In this document: positions 1 through 8,841 of the stretch, piece by piece
Layout: every line of letters begins with the position of its first letter
Numbering within the stretch: position 1 is the stretch's first letter
Assembly: GCF_000426505.1 (NCBI RefSeq)
Contig: NZ_AUFM01000020.1
Coordinates: forward strand, 1 to 64,000
DNA length: 64,000 bases
Reading direction: 5' to 3'
Source: Nisaea denitrificans DSM 18348
GTDB taxonomy: Bacteria > Pseudomonadota > Alphaproteobacteria > Thalassobaculales > Thalassobaculaceae
Notes under the pieces: generated by a model
What the model was told of the DNA's origin: nothing
What the model saw: the letters and a program-made list of their open reading frames with translations, nothing else
The model's database searches: none
Position numbers and translations under genes: made by a program

Positions 1-144
1 CTTGCTCGTAGATGACCTGGTGGTCATGGCGAGGGGCCCGCACCCGATCCCATTCCGAACTCGGCCGTGAAAACCCTCCGCGCCAATGGTACTGCGTCTT
101 AAGGCGTGGGAGAGTAGGTCGCCGCCAGGTCATCTACGAACAAG
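1..144 (+). other. Inverted repeat enclosing 5S rRNA (precursor processing stem)
   Basis: Bases 1-20 and 125-144 are complementary at 19 of 20 positions; the one mismatch is C5 opposite A140. This extends the terminal helix of 5S by about 15 bp on each side. Such long stems form in the rRNA precursor and present the 5S for endonucleolytic maturation. The stem is seen directly; the processing role is inferred from known rRNA precursors. Confidence 0.7.
16..130 (+). rRNA. rrf: 5S ribosomal RNA
   Basis: Large-subunit 5S rRNA. The sequence has the family hallmarks: a 5' CCTGGTGG paired with a 3' CCGCCAGG terminal helix, the conserved CCCATTCCGAACTCGG loop segment and the GGGAGAGTAGGTC stretch near the 3' end. 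Length is about 115 nt. It is followed after about 60 nt by an initiator tRNA, the usual end of an alphaproteobacterial rRNA operon (16S-Ile-Ala-23S-5S-fMet). The rest of the operon lies to the left of the window. Exact mature ends are inferred. Confidence 0.96.
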
Positions 145-188
145 ACAAAAATCTTAACCTCCACAATGCAAATCAATCACACCCATGG

Positions 189-265
<77 letters not shown>

Positions 266-281
266 AACTAAACAATATATC

Positions 282-314
282 AACGGCTTAGCCACTCCAG
301 GCTGGGCCGTTTTT
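282..314 (+). terminator. Rho-independent terminator of the rRNA operon
   Basis: The hairpin pairs AACGGC (282-287) with GCCGTT (306-311), and an inner AGCC (290-293) with GGCT (300-303) around a six-base loop. A run of five T (310-314) follows. It lies just after tRNA-fMet and before the convergent 5-oxoprolinase gene, where the end of the rRNA transcript is expected. Confidence 0.8.
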
Positions 315-358
315 GCATTCTAAGCACTGAAATGACCGGCGAAGTTCAGCAAGAGATG

Positions 359-387
359 AACAGGAGCCACCCAAGCCGGCTCCTGTT
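359..387. terminator. 10-bp stem-loop downstream of the 5-oxoprolinase gene
   Basis: A perfect inverted repeat of AACAGGAGCC (359-368) and GGCTCCTGTT (378-387) with a 9-base loop. It lies about 32 bases past the stop codon of the minus-strand hydantoinase-type gene and faces the rRNA operon terminator. There is no T-tract on either side, so it may act as a transcript-end or stability element rather than a classical terminator. Confidence 0.5.
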
Positions 388-419
388 AAATCAATCCTCT
401 GCACCATACCCGGACTTTA

Positions 420-3400
420 TCAGGAAGAGGGCGTTCCCCATCCGCCGCCGGACGGGGTTTGCATGACGAACAGGTCGCCGGCGTGGACCTCGTTCTGATC
501 GTTGCCGCCGTGCTCAACGTGGCTTCCGTCAGCTCTGACGATCCATTCTTGGCCCACTTCGCCGGGACATCCGCCTGGCCCAGCAAAGGGCGGAACGCGT
601 CGATGCGAGCAGAGCGTCGTGACCGTCATGTCTTCGAAAAAGCGCATCTTGCGGGTAATCCCGTCCCCGCCATGCCAGCGCCCGGTGCCGCCCGAGCCGC
701 GCCGGATTGACCATTCTTCCAGCCGTACGGGGAAGCGATGTTCCAGAACCTCCGGGTCCGTCCCCCTTGTATTGGTCATATGTGTCTGCACGGCCGAGCA
801 GCCGTCAAAGCCGGGGCCCGCGCCCGTGCCGCCGCAGATTGTCTCGTAGTTCTGGATACGGTCGTTGCCCCAGACATAATTGTTCATGGTCGCTTGGGAG
901 CCTGCCATCGCGCCAAGTGCGCCCATTAGGGCATTGCAGGCAAGCTGGCTGACTTCGGTGTTGCCGGCAATCACCGCCGAGGGGTAGCGCGCATTCACCA
1001 TCGAGCCTTCCGGGGCGATGATCTTCAGCGGCTTGAAGCAGCCTTCGTTCAGGGGAATAGGAGCGCCGACAAGGGTGCGGAATACATAGAGGACAACGGC
1101 GTGGCACACCGCGAGCGGGGCGTTGTAGTTCAAGGCGTTCGATGCCGTGCCGGTGAAGTCGATCTCCGCGGCGCGCCGCTCATGATCGACCCTGACAGCG
1201 ACGCGGATGAAGGAACCGTTATCAAGCTCGTAGTCGAAAGACCCGTCCTTCAGGGCGTCGATCACGCGCCGTACGCATTCCTCGGCATTATCCTGCACGT
1301 GCCCCATATAGGCATGCACCGTTTCGAGTCCAAACTGGGAGATCATCTTCGCGACTTCCCGCGCGCCGGTTTCGTTCGCCGCCACCTGGGCCGCTAGATC
1401 GGCCATGTTCTCATTGATGTTCCGGCACGGGTAGGGGCCGGACCCAAGCAGAGTGCGGGTTTCGGCTTCCCGGAACCGGCCGCCGTCGATCATCTTGAAA
1501 TTGTCGATCAGCACGCCTTCTTCCTCGATGTGACGGCTGTCGGGCGGCGCGGAGCCGGGCGTCTTGCCGCCGATATCCGCATGGTGGCCGCGGGAGGCGA
1601 CATAGAAGATCGGTTTTCCGTTGTCGAAGACCGGCGTGACGACGGTCACATCGGGAAGGTGTGTGCCGCCGTTGAACGGCGCGTTGAGAACGTAAACGTC
1701 GCCTTCCTTCATGTCCGGATTGAGCCGGATCACGGTGCGTATGGATTCGGACATGGACCCGAGATGCACCGGCACATGTGGCGCATTCGCGACGAGGTCT
1801 CCGCCAGGTCCAAAGAGGGCGCAGGAGAAATCGAGCCTTTCCTTGATATTCACCGAATAGGCCGTGTTCGCCAGGGTCGCGCCCATCTGCTCGGCAATGG
1901 ACATGAAGAGATTGTTGAAGACCTCGAGCATCACGGGATCGGCGCTGGAGCCGACAGCTTCCGCCCGGATCATCGGAACGGTACGCGAGAGAATGAGATG
2001 CCCCCATTCATCGACCGCGGCTTGCCAGCCCCGTTCGATCACATTGGTGCCTGTCGGCTCCTTGATGATTGCTGGCCCGTCGACGGTCTGACCGGACGTC
2101 ATGCTTTCACGGTCATAGAGCGGCGTCGCCTTGCCGCCGAAATGGCTGTCGATCTGATCGACGGCAGACGGCGTGCCTTCGCCGGCCGGAAATGTCTCGG
2201 CGGTGATTTCCGCCGCGCCTCCGACGGCCTCCACGGCGAGTGCCTCGAAAACCAGCTCGCGCTCACCTGCGGCGAAGCCGAAGCGGGCTCGGTGCGCGAC
2301 TTCGAATCCCGCACGCAACGCAGCTTCGTCGCCGAACGGGACTTCCAAGGCCTGGTGCGAGCCGCGATAGCGCAGATGCGCCCGTCGCTCAACGCGGATA
2401 GCCGTGCTGGCAACACCCTGTCTCTCGACCTCTGCGACGGCCTCGTCGGCGGCCTCCTTCAGCGCGACCTCTGCTGCGGCGACTGAAGAGATCGGCGCAT
2501 CGAACTGGCGCTCACGCAGGGCGCGGATCTCCGCCAGACCCATGCCATAGGCAGAAAGCACACCGGCGAAGGGGTGCACGAAGACGGTCTCCATGCCGAG
2601 GGCGTCCGCAACGGCACAGGCATGCTGACCGCCGGCGCCGCCAAAGCATTGCAGCGTGTATTTCGTGACATCGTATCCGCGCTGAACGCTGATCTTCTTG
2701 ATCGCGTTCGCCATGTTCTCCACGGCAATCCGCAGGAAGCCCTCGGCAAGGTCCTCCGGCGTCCGGACGGCAGCACCGGTCTCGGCGGCGATCTCCCTGG
2801 AAAGCGCCTCGAATTTCTCCCGGACGACAGCGGCATCCAGCGGCTGATCCGCGTCGGGGCCGAAGACGGCGGGAAAATGCGACGGCTGCAACTTGCCGAG
2901 CATCACATTGCAGTCGGTCACGGTCAGCGGTCCGCCACGCCGGTAGCAGGCCGGACCCGGATCGGCGCCGGCACTGTCCGGGCCGACCTGGAAGCGTCCG
3001 TCGCGGAAATGCAGGATCGATCCGCCGCCTGCCGCCACCGTGTGAATGTTCATCATCGGAGCCCGCATGCGGACGCCCGCGACTTCGGTCTCAAAGGACC
3101 TCTCGTAGGTTCCTGCATAATGGCAGACATCCGTCGAGGTGCCGCCCATATCGAACCCGATCAGGCGGTCATAACCGGCAAGCGCGCCGGTCTTCACCAT
3201 TCCGACGACGCCGCCGGCCGGTCCGGACAGGATGGCGTCCTTGCCCTGGAACAGCGTCGCGTCCGTCAGACCGCCGTTCGATTGCATGAACATCAGCTTT
3301 CCCTCGCCCCCGAGCGCGTCGGAAACCTGGTTCACATAGCGGCGGAGGATCGGCGAGAGATAGGCGTCAACCACGGTCGTGTCGCCACGCGGGACGAGTT

Positions 3401-3992
3401 TCATCAGCGGCGAGACCTGGTGCGATGCGCTGATCTGCCCGAAGCCTTCCTCGGCGGCGATGGCGGCGATGCGGGCCTCGTGCACCGGATTGAGGTAGCT
3501 GTGCATGAAGGCAATGGCGACACTGTCGATGCCGTCTGTCTTCGCCTTTCTGAGCGCGGCGCGCGCACTGTCCTCGTCGAGCGGCGTCACGGTCTCGCCA
3601 TCGGCATCCAGCCGCTCGTGAACTTCGACCACCCGTTCATAGAGCAGTTCCGGCAGCGTGATGTGAAGGTCGAAGATCCGCGGGCGCGCCTGGTGTCCGA
3701 TCCGGAGCAGATCACCGAAGCCCTCGGTGATAAGGAGCAAGGTGCGGTCGCCCTTGCGCTCGAGAAGGGCATTGGTAGCAACGGTCGTTCCCATCTTCAC
3801 GGACTCGATGGTGCCCACGGGGACGGGGGCGTCTTTGGTCAATCCCAGAAGGTCCCGGATACCCTGAACGGCGGCGTCTCTGTAGCGCTCGGGGTTTTCG
3901 GACAGCAGCTTGTGGGTGACGAGTGTCCCGTCTGGTTTCTGCGCCACGATATCGGTGAAGGTGCCGCCGCGGTCGACCCAGAATTGCCACAT
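420..3992 (-). CDS. Hydantoinase / 5-oxoprolinase, fused HyuA-HyuB (OPLAH type)
   Basis: ATP-dependent cytoplasmic amidohydrolase of 1190 aa joining the two halves that are separate HyuA and HyuB subunits in many bacteria. The N-terminal half (about 1-670) has the ASKHA-fold nucleotide-binding signatures DRGGTFTD near residue 7 and GFDMGGTSTD near 285. The HyuB half starts near 685. Full-length fusions like this are typical of eukaryotic-type 5-oxoprolinase, which opens 5-oxoproline to glutamate. The alternative is an N-methylhydantoinase. A GTG lies three bases upstream, but the ATG at 3992 sits 9 nt from GGAGG and is preferred. It is last in a minus-strand unit with TRAP genes and a D-glutamate-cyclase-family gene, which favours 5-oxoproline as substrate (inference). 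Confidence 0.85.
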   Translation of the reverse strand: MWQFWVDRGGTFTDIVAQKPDGTLVTHKLLSENPERYRDAAVQGIRDLLGLTKDAPVPVGTIESVKMGTTVATNALLERKGDRTLLLITEGFGDLLRIGHQARPRIFDLHITLPELLYERVVEVHERLDADGETVTPLDEDSARAALRKAKTDGIDSVAIAFMHSYLNPVHEARIAAIAAEEGFGQISASHQVSPLMKLVPRGDTTVVDAYLSPILRRYVNQVSDALGGEGKLMFMQSNGGLTDATLFQGKDAILSGPAGGVVGMVKTGALAGYDRLIGFDMGGTSTDVCHYAGTYERSFETEVAGVRMRAPMMNIHTVAAGGGSILHFRDGRFQVGPDSAGADPGPACYRRGGPLTVTDCNVMLGKLQPSHFPAVFGPDADQPLDAAVVREKFEALSREIAAETGAAVRTPEDLAEGFLRIAVENMANAIKKISVQRGYDVTKYTLQCFGGAGGQHACAVADALGMETVFVHPFAGVLSAYGMGLAEIRALRERQFDAPISSVAAAEVALKEAADEAVAEVERQGVASTAIRVERRAHLRYRGSHQALEVPFGDEAALRAGFEVAHRARFGFAAGERELVFEALAVEAVGGAAEITAETFPAGEGTPSAVDQIDSHFGGKATPLYDRESMTSGQTVDGPAIIKEPTGTNVIERGWQAAVDEWGHLILSRTVPMIRAEAVGSSADPVMLEVFNNLFMSIAEQMGATLANTAYSVNIKERLDFSCALFGPGGDLVANAPHVPVHLGSMSESIRTVIRLNPDMKEGDVYVLNAPFNGGTHLPDVTVVTPVFDNGKPIFYVASRGHHADIGGKTPGSAPPDSRHIEEEGVLIDNFKMIDGGRFREAETRTLLGSGPYPCRNINENMADLAAQVAANETGAREVAKMISQFGLETVHAYMGHVQDNAEECVRRVIDALKDGSFDYELDNGSFIRVAVRVDHERRAAEIDFTGTASNALNYNAPLAVCHAVVLYVFRTLVGAPIPLNEGCFKPLKIIAPEGSMVNARYPSAVIAGNTEVSQLACNALMGALGAMAGSQATMNNYVWGNDRIQNYETICGGTGAGPGFDGCSAVQTHMTNTRGTDPEVLEHRFPVRLEEWSIRRGSGGTGRWHGGDGITRKMRFFEDMTVTTLCSHRRVPPFAGPGGCPGEVGQEWIVRADGSHVEHGGNDQNEVHAGDLFVMQTPSGGGWGTPSS

Positions 3993-4057
3993 CACAGAAT
4001 TCCTCCGTTGCGCTTCTTGCGCACGATTTTAGAAAGTTTGGTCAGGTAGATGATTGC

Positions 4058-5341
4058 TTAATAGAAGAGGCTGGGAAGCCAGAGAGCGACATCGGGAAAC
4101 ATCAACAGCACAGCGATCATCGCAAACATCGTCAAGACAAAAGGCGCGGCTCCGATCATGACATCGGTCAATTCACCCCGCTCTCGTACGCCCTGAACCA
4201 CGTAAAGATTGATGCCGATCGGCGGCGTGATAAGCGCGGTCTCCAGCAGGACCATGAGCAGGATCCCGAACCAGACCGGGTCGAACCCGAGCGTTATCAC
4301 GATCGGTGTAATGAGCGGGGCGACGGTGAGAAGCATGGAAAGTGTCTCCATGAAACAGCCGACGACGATGAGAACCCCGATCAGCATCAGCATCGTTTGC
4401 ATCGGCGAGAGACCGAGGCCGGTGACGAAATCCGCGAGTGCCTGGGTCAGGCCGATCACCGACAGGACAAAGTTCAAAAAGACGGCGGCGAGGATGATCA
4501 GCAGGATCATCGAGGTTGTCCGCATGGTGCCCTCGACTGCCACCCTGATCATATCCAGCGACAACGAGCCGTTCGCCCAAGAGAGCCCCAGAGCGGCGAC
4601 GACGCCCAGCGCAGCGGCTTCCGTCGGTGTCGCGACGCCCGCATATATCGAGCCGACCACAACCAGGAAGATGCCGATCGGCGGCAGGAGCGAGGGCAGA
4701 GCGTCGATCCGGTCATCCCACGTGGCCACGACGGGTTCTCCGCCCCATGCCGGCTTCGCAATGCAGAGTAAGATGACCGTCACCATGAAGAGCGCGGCCA
4801 GCAGGAAGCCGGGAATGAAACCTGCGAGGTAGAGTTCCGGAACCGAAGTGTCCGTCAGCAGACCGAAGAGTATCAGGTTGATCGAAGGGGGGATGAGAAT
4901 GCCAAGCGTGCCCCCCGCGGCAATGGTCCCGAGAAATATACGCTCGTTGTAACCGCGCTTCTCGATCTCCGGGATGGCGACTGTGCCAATGGTCGCAGCA
5001 GTCGCGACGGAGGAGCCGGATGTCGCGGCAAAGAGCGCACATGAGCCGGTATTGGCATGCATCAGCCCGCCGGGCAACCAGCCGAGCCAGGTGACGATGC
5101 CGGCATACATCTTCGCAGCGATCCCGGAACGCAGCAGAATTTCGCCAAGCAGGACAAACATGGGGATCGCGACCAGCAGAAAGTCGGTCCCTGTCTGCCA
5201 GACCATGTCGCCCAGCGCGCGATGCAGCGGCATCGGGCTTTCGAGATACTGCAGGGTGATACCGAGCCAGCCCAGCGCGGCTGCGACGGGAACGGCCAGT
5301 GCGATGAGGCCCAGGAGGATCAGAAGCGTCTTGGCAAGCAT
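4058..5341 (-). CDS. dctM: TRAP transporter large permease (DctM)
   Basis: Twelve-helix cytoplasmic-membrane subunit (427 aa) of a tripartite ATP-independent periplasmic transporter, which drives solute uptake with an ion gradient. It starts MLAKTLLILLGL and is hydrophobic throughout, with the glycine/proline-rich DctM motif GTLGILIPPSINLI in the first half and a matching inverted repeat late in the protein (LITPPIGINLYVVQG). The start codon overlaps the dctQ stop in TGATG, which indicates translational coupling. The frame stays open upstream across dctQ, but that stretch is not protein-like. The substrate cannot be read from this subunit; the neighbours suggest 5-oxoproline or D-glutamate. 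Confidence 0.93.
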   Translation of the reverse strand: MLAKTLLILLGLIALAVPVAAALGWLGITLQYLESPMPLHRALGDMVWQTGTDFLLVAIPMFVLLGEILLRSGIAAKMYAGIVTWLGWLPGGLMHANTGSCALFAATSGSSVATAATIGTVAIPEIEKRGYNERIFLGTIAAGGTLGILIPPSINLILFGLLTDTSVPELYLAGFIPGFLLAALFMVTVILLCIAKPAWGGEPVVATWDDRIDALPSLLPPIGIFLVVVGSIYAGVATPTEAAALGVVAALGLSWANGSLSLDMIRVAVEGTMRTTSMILLIILAAVFLNFVLSVIGLTQALADFVTGLGLSPMQTMLMLIGVLIVVGCFMETLSMLLTVAPLITPIVITLGFDPVWFGILLMVLLETALITPPIGINLYVVQGVRERGELTDVMIGAAPFVLTMFAMIAVLLMFPDVALWLPSLFY

Positions 5342-5901
5342 CAGGCTGTCTCGTCTTTGATCTGTTCGTCCAGGGTCTTCACGCCGATCCGCCGCTCCGC
5401 CTCGGCCATCCCCCCCGTGAGCGTGGTGAACAGCATGCCGAAGAACAGCAAAAGGCCGCAGGCGACAAAGTAGATCCAGCCTGCCAGCCAGGGGATCTGG
5501 GGGATGGCGAGAGGCGTGCGCATTGGCGTGATCGAGCGGGAGCCATGCTGCAATGTGTCGGCGACAAGTCCCCAAGCCATCCAGGTTACAATTCCGGCAA
5601 AGCCGATGAGCAGTGCGAGCCCGAAGAAATTGAGAAACATCCTTAAAGAGCGCGGCAGGATCAGAAAAAGGGCGTCGATCCGAATATGGGCGCGCTCGAA
5701 AAGCGCGAAGGCGAGGCCGAGAGAGGTCGCCACTCCGAATGCGTAGCCGGATATCTCGTCCGCGCCGGCAATCGATGTGTTGAAGAACTTCCGCAGGATC
5801 ACCTCCAGGGTGACCAGAAAGGCGGATCCCAGGATGAGCGCACCACCGAGCCAGACAAGCCAGCGGGATAGCCTGTGAGCGCAATCAATCAGACGAATCA
5901 T
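5341..5901 (-). CDS. dctQ: TRAP transporter small permease (DctQ)
   Basis: Four-helix membrane subunit (186 aa) that joins the periplasmic binding protein to DctM. It shows the DctQ features: an N-terminal helix (LVWLGGALILGSAFLVTLEV), the conserved SGYAFGVATSLGLAFALF segment and hydrophobic helices near 90-115 and 130-155. The start is supported by a GAGGAG-type ribosome site about 7 nt upstream. It is separated from the binding-protein gene by 85 bp that hold an 11-bp hairpin, and overlaps dctM by one base. Confidence 0.92.
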   Translation of the reverse strand: MIRLIDCAHRLSRWLVWLGGALILGSAFLVTLEVILRKFFNTSIAGADEISGYAFGVATSLGLAFALFERAHIRIDALFLILPRSLRMFLNFFGLALLIGFAGIVTWMAWGLVADTLQHGSRSITPMRTPLAIPQIPWLAGWIYFVACGLLLFFGMLFTTLTGGMAEAERRIGVKTLDEQIKDETA

Positions 5902-5947
5902 GCAGGAGCTCCTCGAGAACCGATCGGTACGAGCTTGAGGCAGGACC

Positions 5948-5976
5948 GCCGGCGCCGGGTTGTGACCGGCGCCGGC
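5948..5976 (-). other. Intergenic hairpin between dctP and dctQ
   Basis: A perfect 11-bp stem, GCCGGCGCCGG (5948-5958) with CCGGCGCCGGC (5966-5976), and a 7-base loop. In the direction of transcription it begins 11 bases after the dctP stop codon and has no following T-tract. The likely role is protecting the 3' end of the dctP message or partly terminating, so that the binding protein is made in excess over the membrane subunits. Equivalent hairpins follow every other binding-protein gene here that precedes its transporter genes. Confidence 0.75.
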
Positions 5977-5986
5977 GACTGTCCGT

Positions 5987-7039
5987 TTATTTGGCTTTCG
6001 CCGTCAATCCGAGAATCTTGCCGACAGTCTTGTTCCAGTCGGCGGCACAGTCGGCACCGCAGCGCTCTGCCCAGCGGGCCAGGACGACGTCAGTGGCGAC
6101 GGTGTCGCGCAGGGCGAGATCTTCAGCTGAAGGCTTGACCAGCTTCATCGCACCCGGCTCGCCGATATCGCACGTGCCGCCGGTGATGCAGCTGATGGCG
6201 ATGTCGTCTTCGGACGCGGTCTCGGTCCACATCTGATCGTTCAGAATGGCCAGTTCTTTCTGAAGCAGAGCCTGCTTCTCGGCGCTCATGGAATTCCACT
6301 TGTTCATGTTCATGGCGCCGAAGGCGAGGCCCCAGCCAACCCGAAGCGTGTAGGCGTGGGTTGCAACCTGGTGCCATTTTGCCTTGTAGGCGGACATGGT
6401 TCCGGTGATACCGCAATCGACCACGCCCTTCTCGAGCGCCGGGATGACTTCTGCGAACGGCACGGTGACGGAGGTGCCGCCGACGCCTTCGACGAAGTCG
6501 CCGAGGGTGGTGGCATAGACCCGGACCTTCTTGCCCTTGAGATCCTCGATCCCGTTCACCTCGGCGTTGCACCAGAGCGTCTGGCTGGGGAACGGATAGA
6601 GCATCAGAAGCTTGGCGTTGTAGATCTCAGCGAAGGCTTTCTCGAGGATCGGGTAATAGGCTTTCGCCACACTGCGCTCGGTCTCGATGTCCTGGGTGAC
6701 GGAGGAAAGATCGGCGCCCTCGAACACGGCATTCTCCGCCGCGACATAGCCCGGAAGCCCGAAGGCGAAATCGAACACGCCGTTCTTCACGAGCCGCATG
6801 ATCTCGAAGCCTTTCAGGCCGAGTTCTGTCTGCGGCTTGATCTCTCCGATGATGGATCCGCCGGAGGCCTTGGCGATCCGCTCGTTCCAGAACGGACCTT
6901 CATGTTTCTGATAATTTGTCAGGCTGCCCCAGGTTCCCACGGCCTTGATGACCGTCGGACTGTCGGCGACCGCCGGACCGGACGCGGACAAGCCTGCCGT
7001 GATGGCGAGCGCAGCGCCTAAAGCCTTTAGTTTTCTCAT
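5987..7039 (-). CDS. dctP: TRAP transporter substrate-binding protein (DctP)
   Basis: Periplasmic solute receptor (350 aa). A Sec signal peptide covers about residues 1-25 (MRKLKALGAALAITAGLSAS...AVA). The mature part has the DctP-family middle region with LKGKKVRVYATTLGDFVE and a conserved arginine that usually clamps a carboxylate in this family. It is the first gene of dctPQM and lies 25 bp after the YcsI-family gene. An acidic ligand such as 5-oxoproline or D-glutamate is inferred from context only. Confidence 0.92.
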   Translation of the reverse strand: MRKLKALGAALAITAGLSASGPAVADSPTVIKAVGTWGSLTNYQKHEGPFWNERIAKASGGSIIGEIKPQTELGLKGFEIMRLVKNGVFDFAFGLPGYVAAENAVFEGADLSSVTQDIETERSVAKAYYPILEKAFAEIYNAKLLMLYPFPSQTLWCNAEVNGIEDLKGKKVRVYATTLGDFVEGVGGTSVTVPFAEVIPALEKGVVDCGITGTMSAYKAKWHQVATHAYTLRVGWGLAFGAMNMNKWNSMSAEKQALLQKELAILNDQMWTETASEDDIAISCITGGTCDIGEPGAMKLVKPSAEDLALRDTVATDVVLARWAERCGADCAADWNKTVGKILGLTAKAK

Positions 7040-7064
7040 TTTTTGTCTCCCTGTTTTTGAGTGG

Positions 7065-7886
7065 TCACGCGATGAAACTGTTGGTCTGGTCGTCGATGTC
7101 CGTGATCAGCATCCGCCCGGGCGTGTGGGTGATGCAGAGGGGCGGGCGGGCTTCTGCGAGGGCATTCTGAGGTGTCACGCCGCATGCCCAGAACACCGGC
7201 ACGCCCTCGGTGCTGACAGGTGGATCGCCCCAGTCGGGCGCATGGACGTCCTCAATGCCGATCTCGGCCGGATCCCCGACATGGACCGGTGCGCCATGCG
7301 CCCAGGGGAACCGGGCGGTGGTTTCTCGTGCCAGATCTACCTGGTCCGGCGCCACGTAACGAAGTGAGACAACCATGCCGCCGCCGAAGGGGCCGGCGGG
7401 TATCGTTTCGATATTCGTGCGGTACATCGGGACGGTCGTATCGGCCTCGATATGTGCCATGGGCACACCGGCGGCAATCAATGCCGTCTCGAAGGTAAAG
7501 GAACAGCCGATCGCAAAGGCTACGAGGTCGTCACGCCAAACCGCGCTCAGGTCTGGAACGGATTCGACCAGGTTGCCGTCCCGGTAGATATTATAGGATG
7601 GCGTGTCGGTGCGGACGTCGATGTCGCCGAGCGCGGGCCACAGCGGATTACCTGGCTCGGTCATCCCCACCAAGGGGCAGGGCTGCGGGTTCCGCCGGCA
7701 GAATGCTTCGAAATCGGGCGCGAGGTCCACTGACAGGATCGCCAGATTTACCTGGAGTTTTCCAGAGGCGAGACCTGCTGTGTGACCGCGATAGGCGCCG
7801 GCCCTGATTGCCGCCCGCACCGTTTCCACGTCGCGGCCAGCGAGATCGTCGTAGGTTGGATTTGAAGCATCGCCGTATGCGTGCAT
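7065..7886 (-). CDS. ycsI: YcsI/DUF1445 family protein, putative D-glutamate cyclase
   Basis: Cytoplasmic protein of 273 aa in the UPF0317/YcsI family (Pfam D-Glu_cyclase), often annotated as putative hydro-lyase. Family blocks are clear: FAIGCSFTFETAL near 120, VPMYRTNIET near 150, VFWACGVTPQ near 230 and CITHTPGRMLITDIDD at the C-terminus. The related domain of mammalian DGLUCY converts D-glutamate to 5-oxo-D-proline, and in Bacillus ycsI lies with 5-oxoprolinase genes. Here it shares a strand with a 5-oxoprolinase fusion and a TRAP transporter. AGGAGGCACCA precedes the ATG and fixes the start. The family is secure; the reaction is an inference. Confidence 0.85.
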   Translation of the reverse strand: MHAYGDASNPTYDDLAGRDVETVRAAIRAGAYRGHTAGLASGKLQVNLAILSVDLAPDFEAFCRRNPQPCPLVGMTEPGNPLWPALGDIDVRTDTPSYNIYRDGNLVESVPDLSAVWRDDLVAFAIGCSFTFETALIAAGVPMAHIEADTTVPMYRTNIETIPAGPFGGGMVVSLRYVAPDQVDLARETTARFPWAHGAPVHVGDPAEIGIEDVHAPDWGDPPVSTEGVPVFWACGVTPQNALAEARPPLCITHTPGRMLITDIDDQTNSFIA

Positions 7887-7937
7887 TGGTGCCTCCTGCG
7901 TCGAAAGAACAGTAGGCTGCGCATTTGATCAGGTTCA

Positions 7938-7959
7938 AATTAGTTATTTTGCGCTAATT
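7938..7959. promoter_or_regulatory. Candidate LysR operator upstream of ycsI
   Basis: Inverted repeat AATTAG (7938-7943) and CTAATT (7954-7959) with a 10-bp spacer, in an AT-rich 79-bp gap between the LysR gene and ycsI, about 50 bp before the ycsI start. A further ACTAATTT half-site follows at about 7965. The dyad has a size suited to a LysR dimer. Function is inferred from position. Confidence 0.45.
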
Positions 7960-7965
7960 CGATCA

Positions 7966-8841
7966 CTAATTTTTATCGTATGCGGTGGCAACCATCTGCG
8001 CGATCTCAGCCGCCCGACCGGTCACAGAGACCTCGGGCGCCGCGAGAAAAGAGGCTGTGAAGCTCAGCGGTTCTGGCGTCCAGCCGGGATCAAATTGTTC
8101 GACCTGCCCTGAAGTCAGATAGTCCGCGGCTAGTGAAAGCGGCAAGGCGCCGATACCAAGCCCGGCTGCAACCAGCCGGAAACAGGCTGAAAGTGAAGAG
8201 GACGGGAAGATGACCGCACCAGGTCCGTAGCGTTCCAGAAGCGTTTCCTTAAGCAGACGGAAAGGCCTGGTGTCGCGGGCGAATGTAATGACAGGCGCGC
8301 CCGCAGCCGGATCGCTGACGGACAGAGACGGCGCGCGAAACCAGGTCATCTGATAGTCGGGGAGAGGAATGTTTTCGACCCGGTAATCTGAAATCGGTCC
8401 CATGAGGAGTGCAAGGTCTATCGCGTTGGCGAAAAGTCTCTCTCTTAGCGTGCGGGAAATGTCGACATCAATCTCGACGGTCAGCCGGGGAAATTCCGTT
8501 CTGAGCGCTGTGATGAACTCCGGGAGCCACGATTGCACGATGGTTTCGGACACGCCGATCCGAAAGAGAGACTGCATGCCGTCCGGTCGGCCGACATCTC
8601 TCTGGATGAGGCTGTTCAGCTTTAGGTATTGTTCGGCATAGCCGATCAGCGCCGCCCCGTTTTTGGTCGGGCGCATCGAGGCGGAACGATCGAACAATTC
8701 GACACCCAGTGCTGTCTCCAACGTTTTTATTCGGGCGGTTACAGCTGGCTGGGTCAGATGCAGTTCCTCCGCGGCCCGGCGTACGTTGCCCGTGCGCGCG
8801 ACGGCCAGGAAAGCTCTGAGTTGGTCGAGGGTGAAGCGCAC
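7966..8841 (-). CDS. LysR-family transcriptional regulator
   Basis: DNA-binding regulator of 291 aa. The N-terminal winged helix-turn-helix (about 1-60) contains FLAVARTGNVRRAAEELHLT followed by QPAVTARIKTLE, and the substrate-binding domain follows from about 90. The start is GTG with a weak AAGGG site. It heads the minus-strand 5-oxoproline-type unit and probably activates it in response to the transported compound (inference from gene order). Confidence 0.92.
   Translation of the reverse strand: MRFTLDQLRAFLAVARTGNVRRAAEELHLTQPAVTARIKTLETALGVELFDRSASMRPTKNGAALIGYAEQYLKLNSLIQRDVGRPDGMQSLFRIGVSETIVQSWLPEFITALRTEFPRLTVEIDVDISRTLRERLFANAIDLALLMGPISDYRVENIPLPDYQMTWFRAPSLSVSDPAAGAPVITFARDTRPFRLLKETLLERYGPGAVIFPSSSLSACFRLVAAGLGIGALPLSLAADYLTSGQVEQFDPGWTPEPLSFTASFLAAPEVSVTGRAAEIAQMVATAYDKN

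Noticed and set aside
5342-5884. Long in-frame extension upstream of the first dctM
   Set aside because: It lies across dctQ in another frame, is rich in Arg, His and Pro and has no membrane segments. dctM starts at the TGATG overlap.
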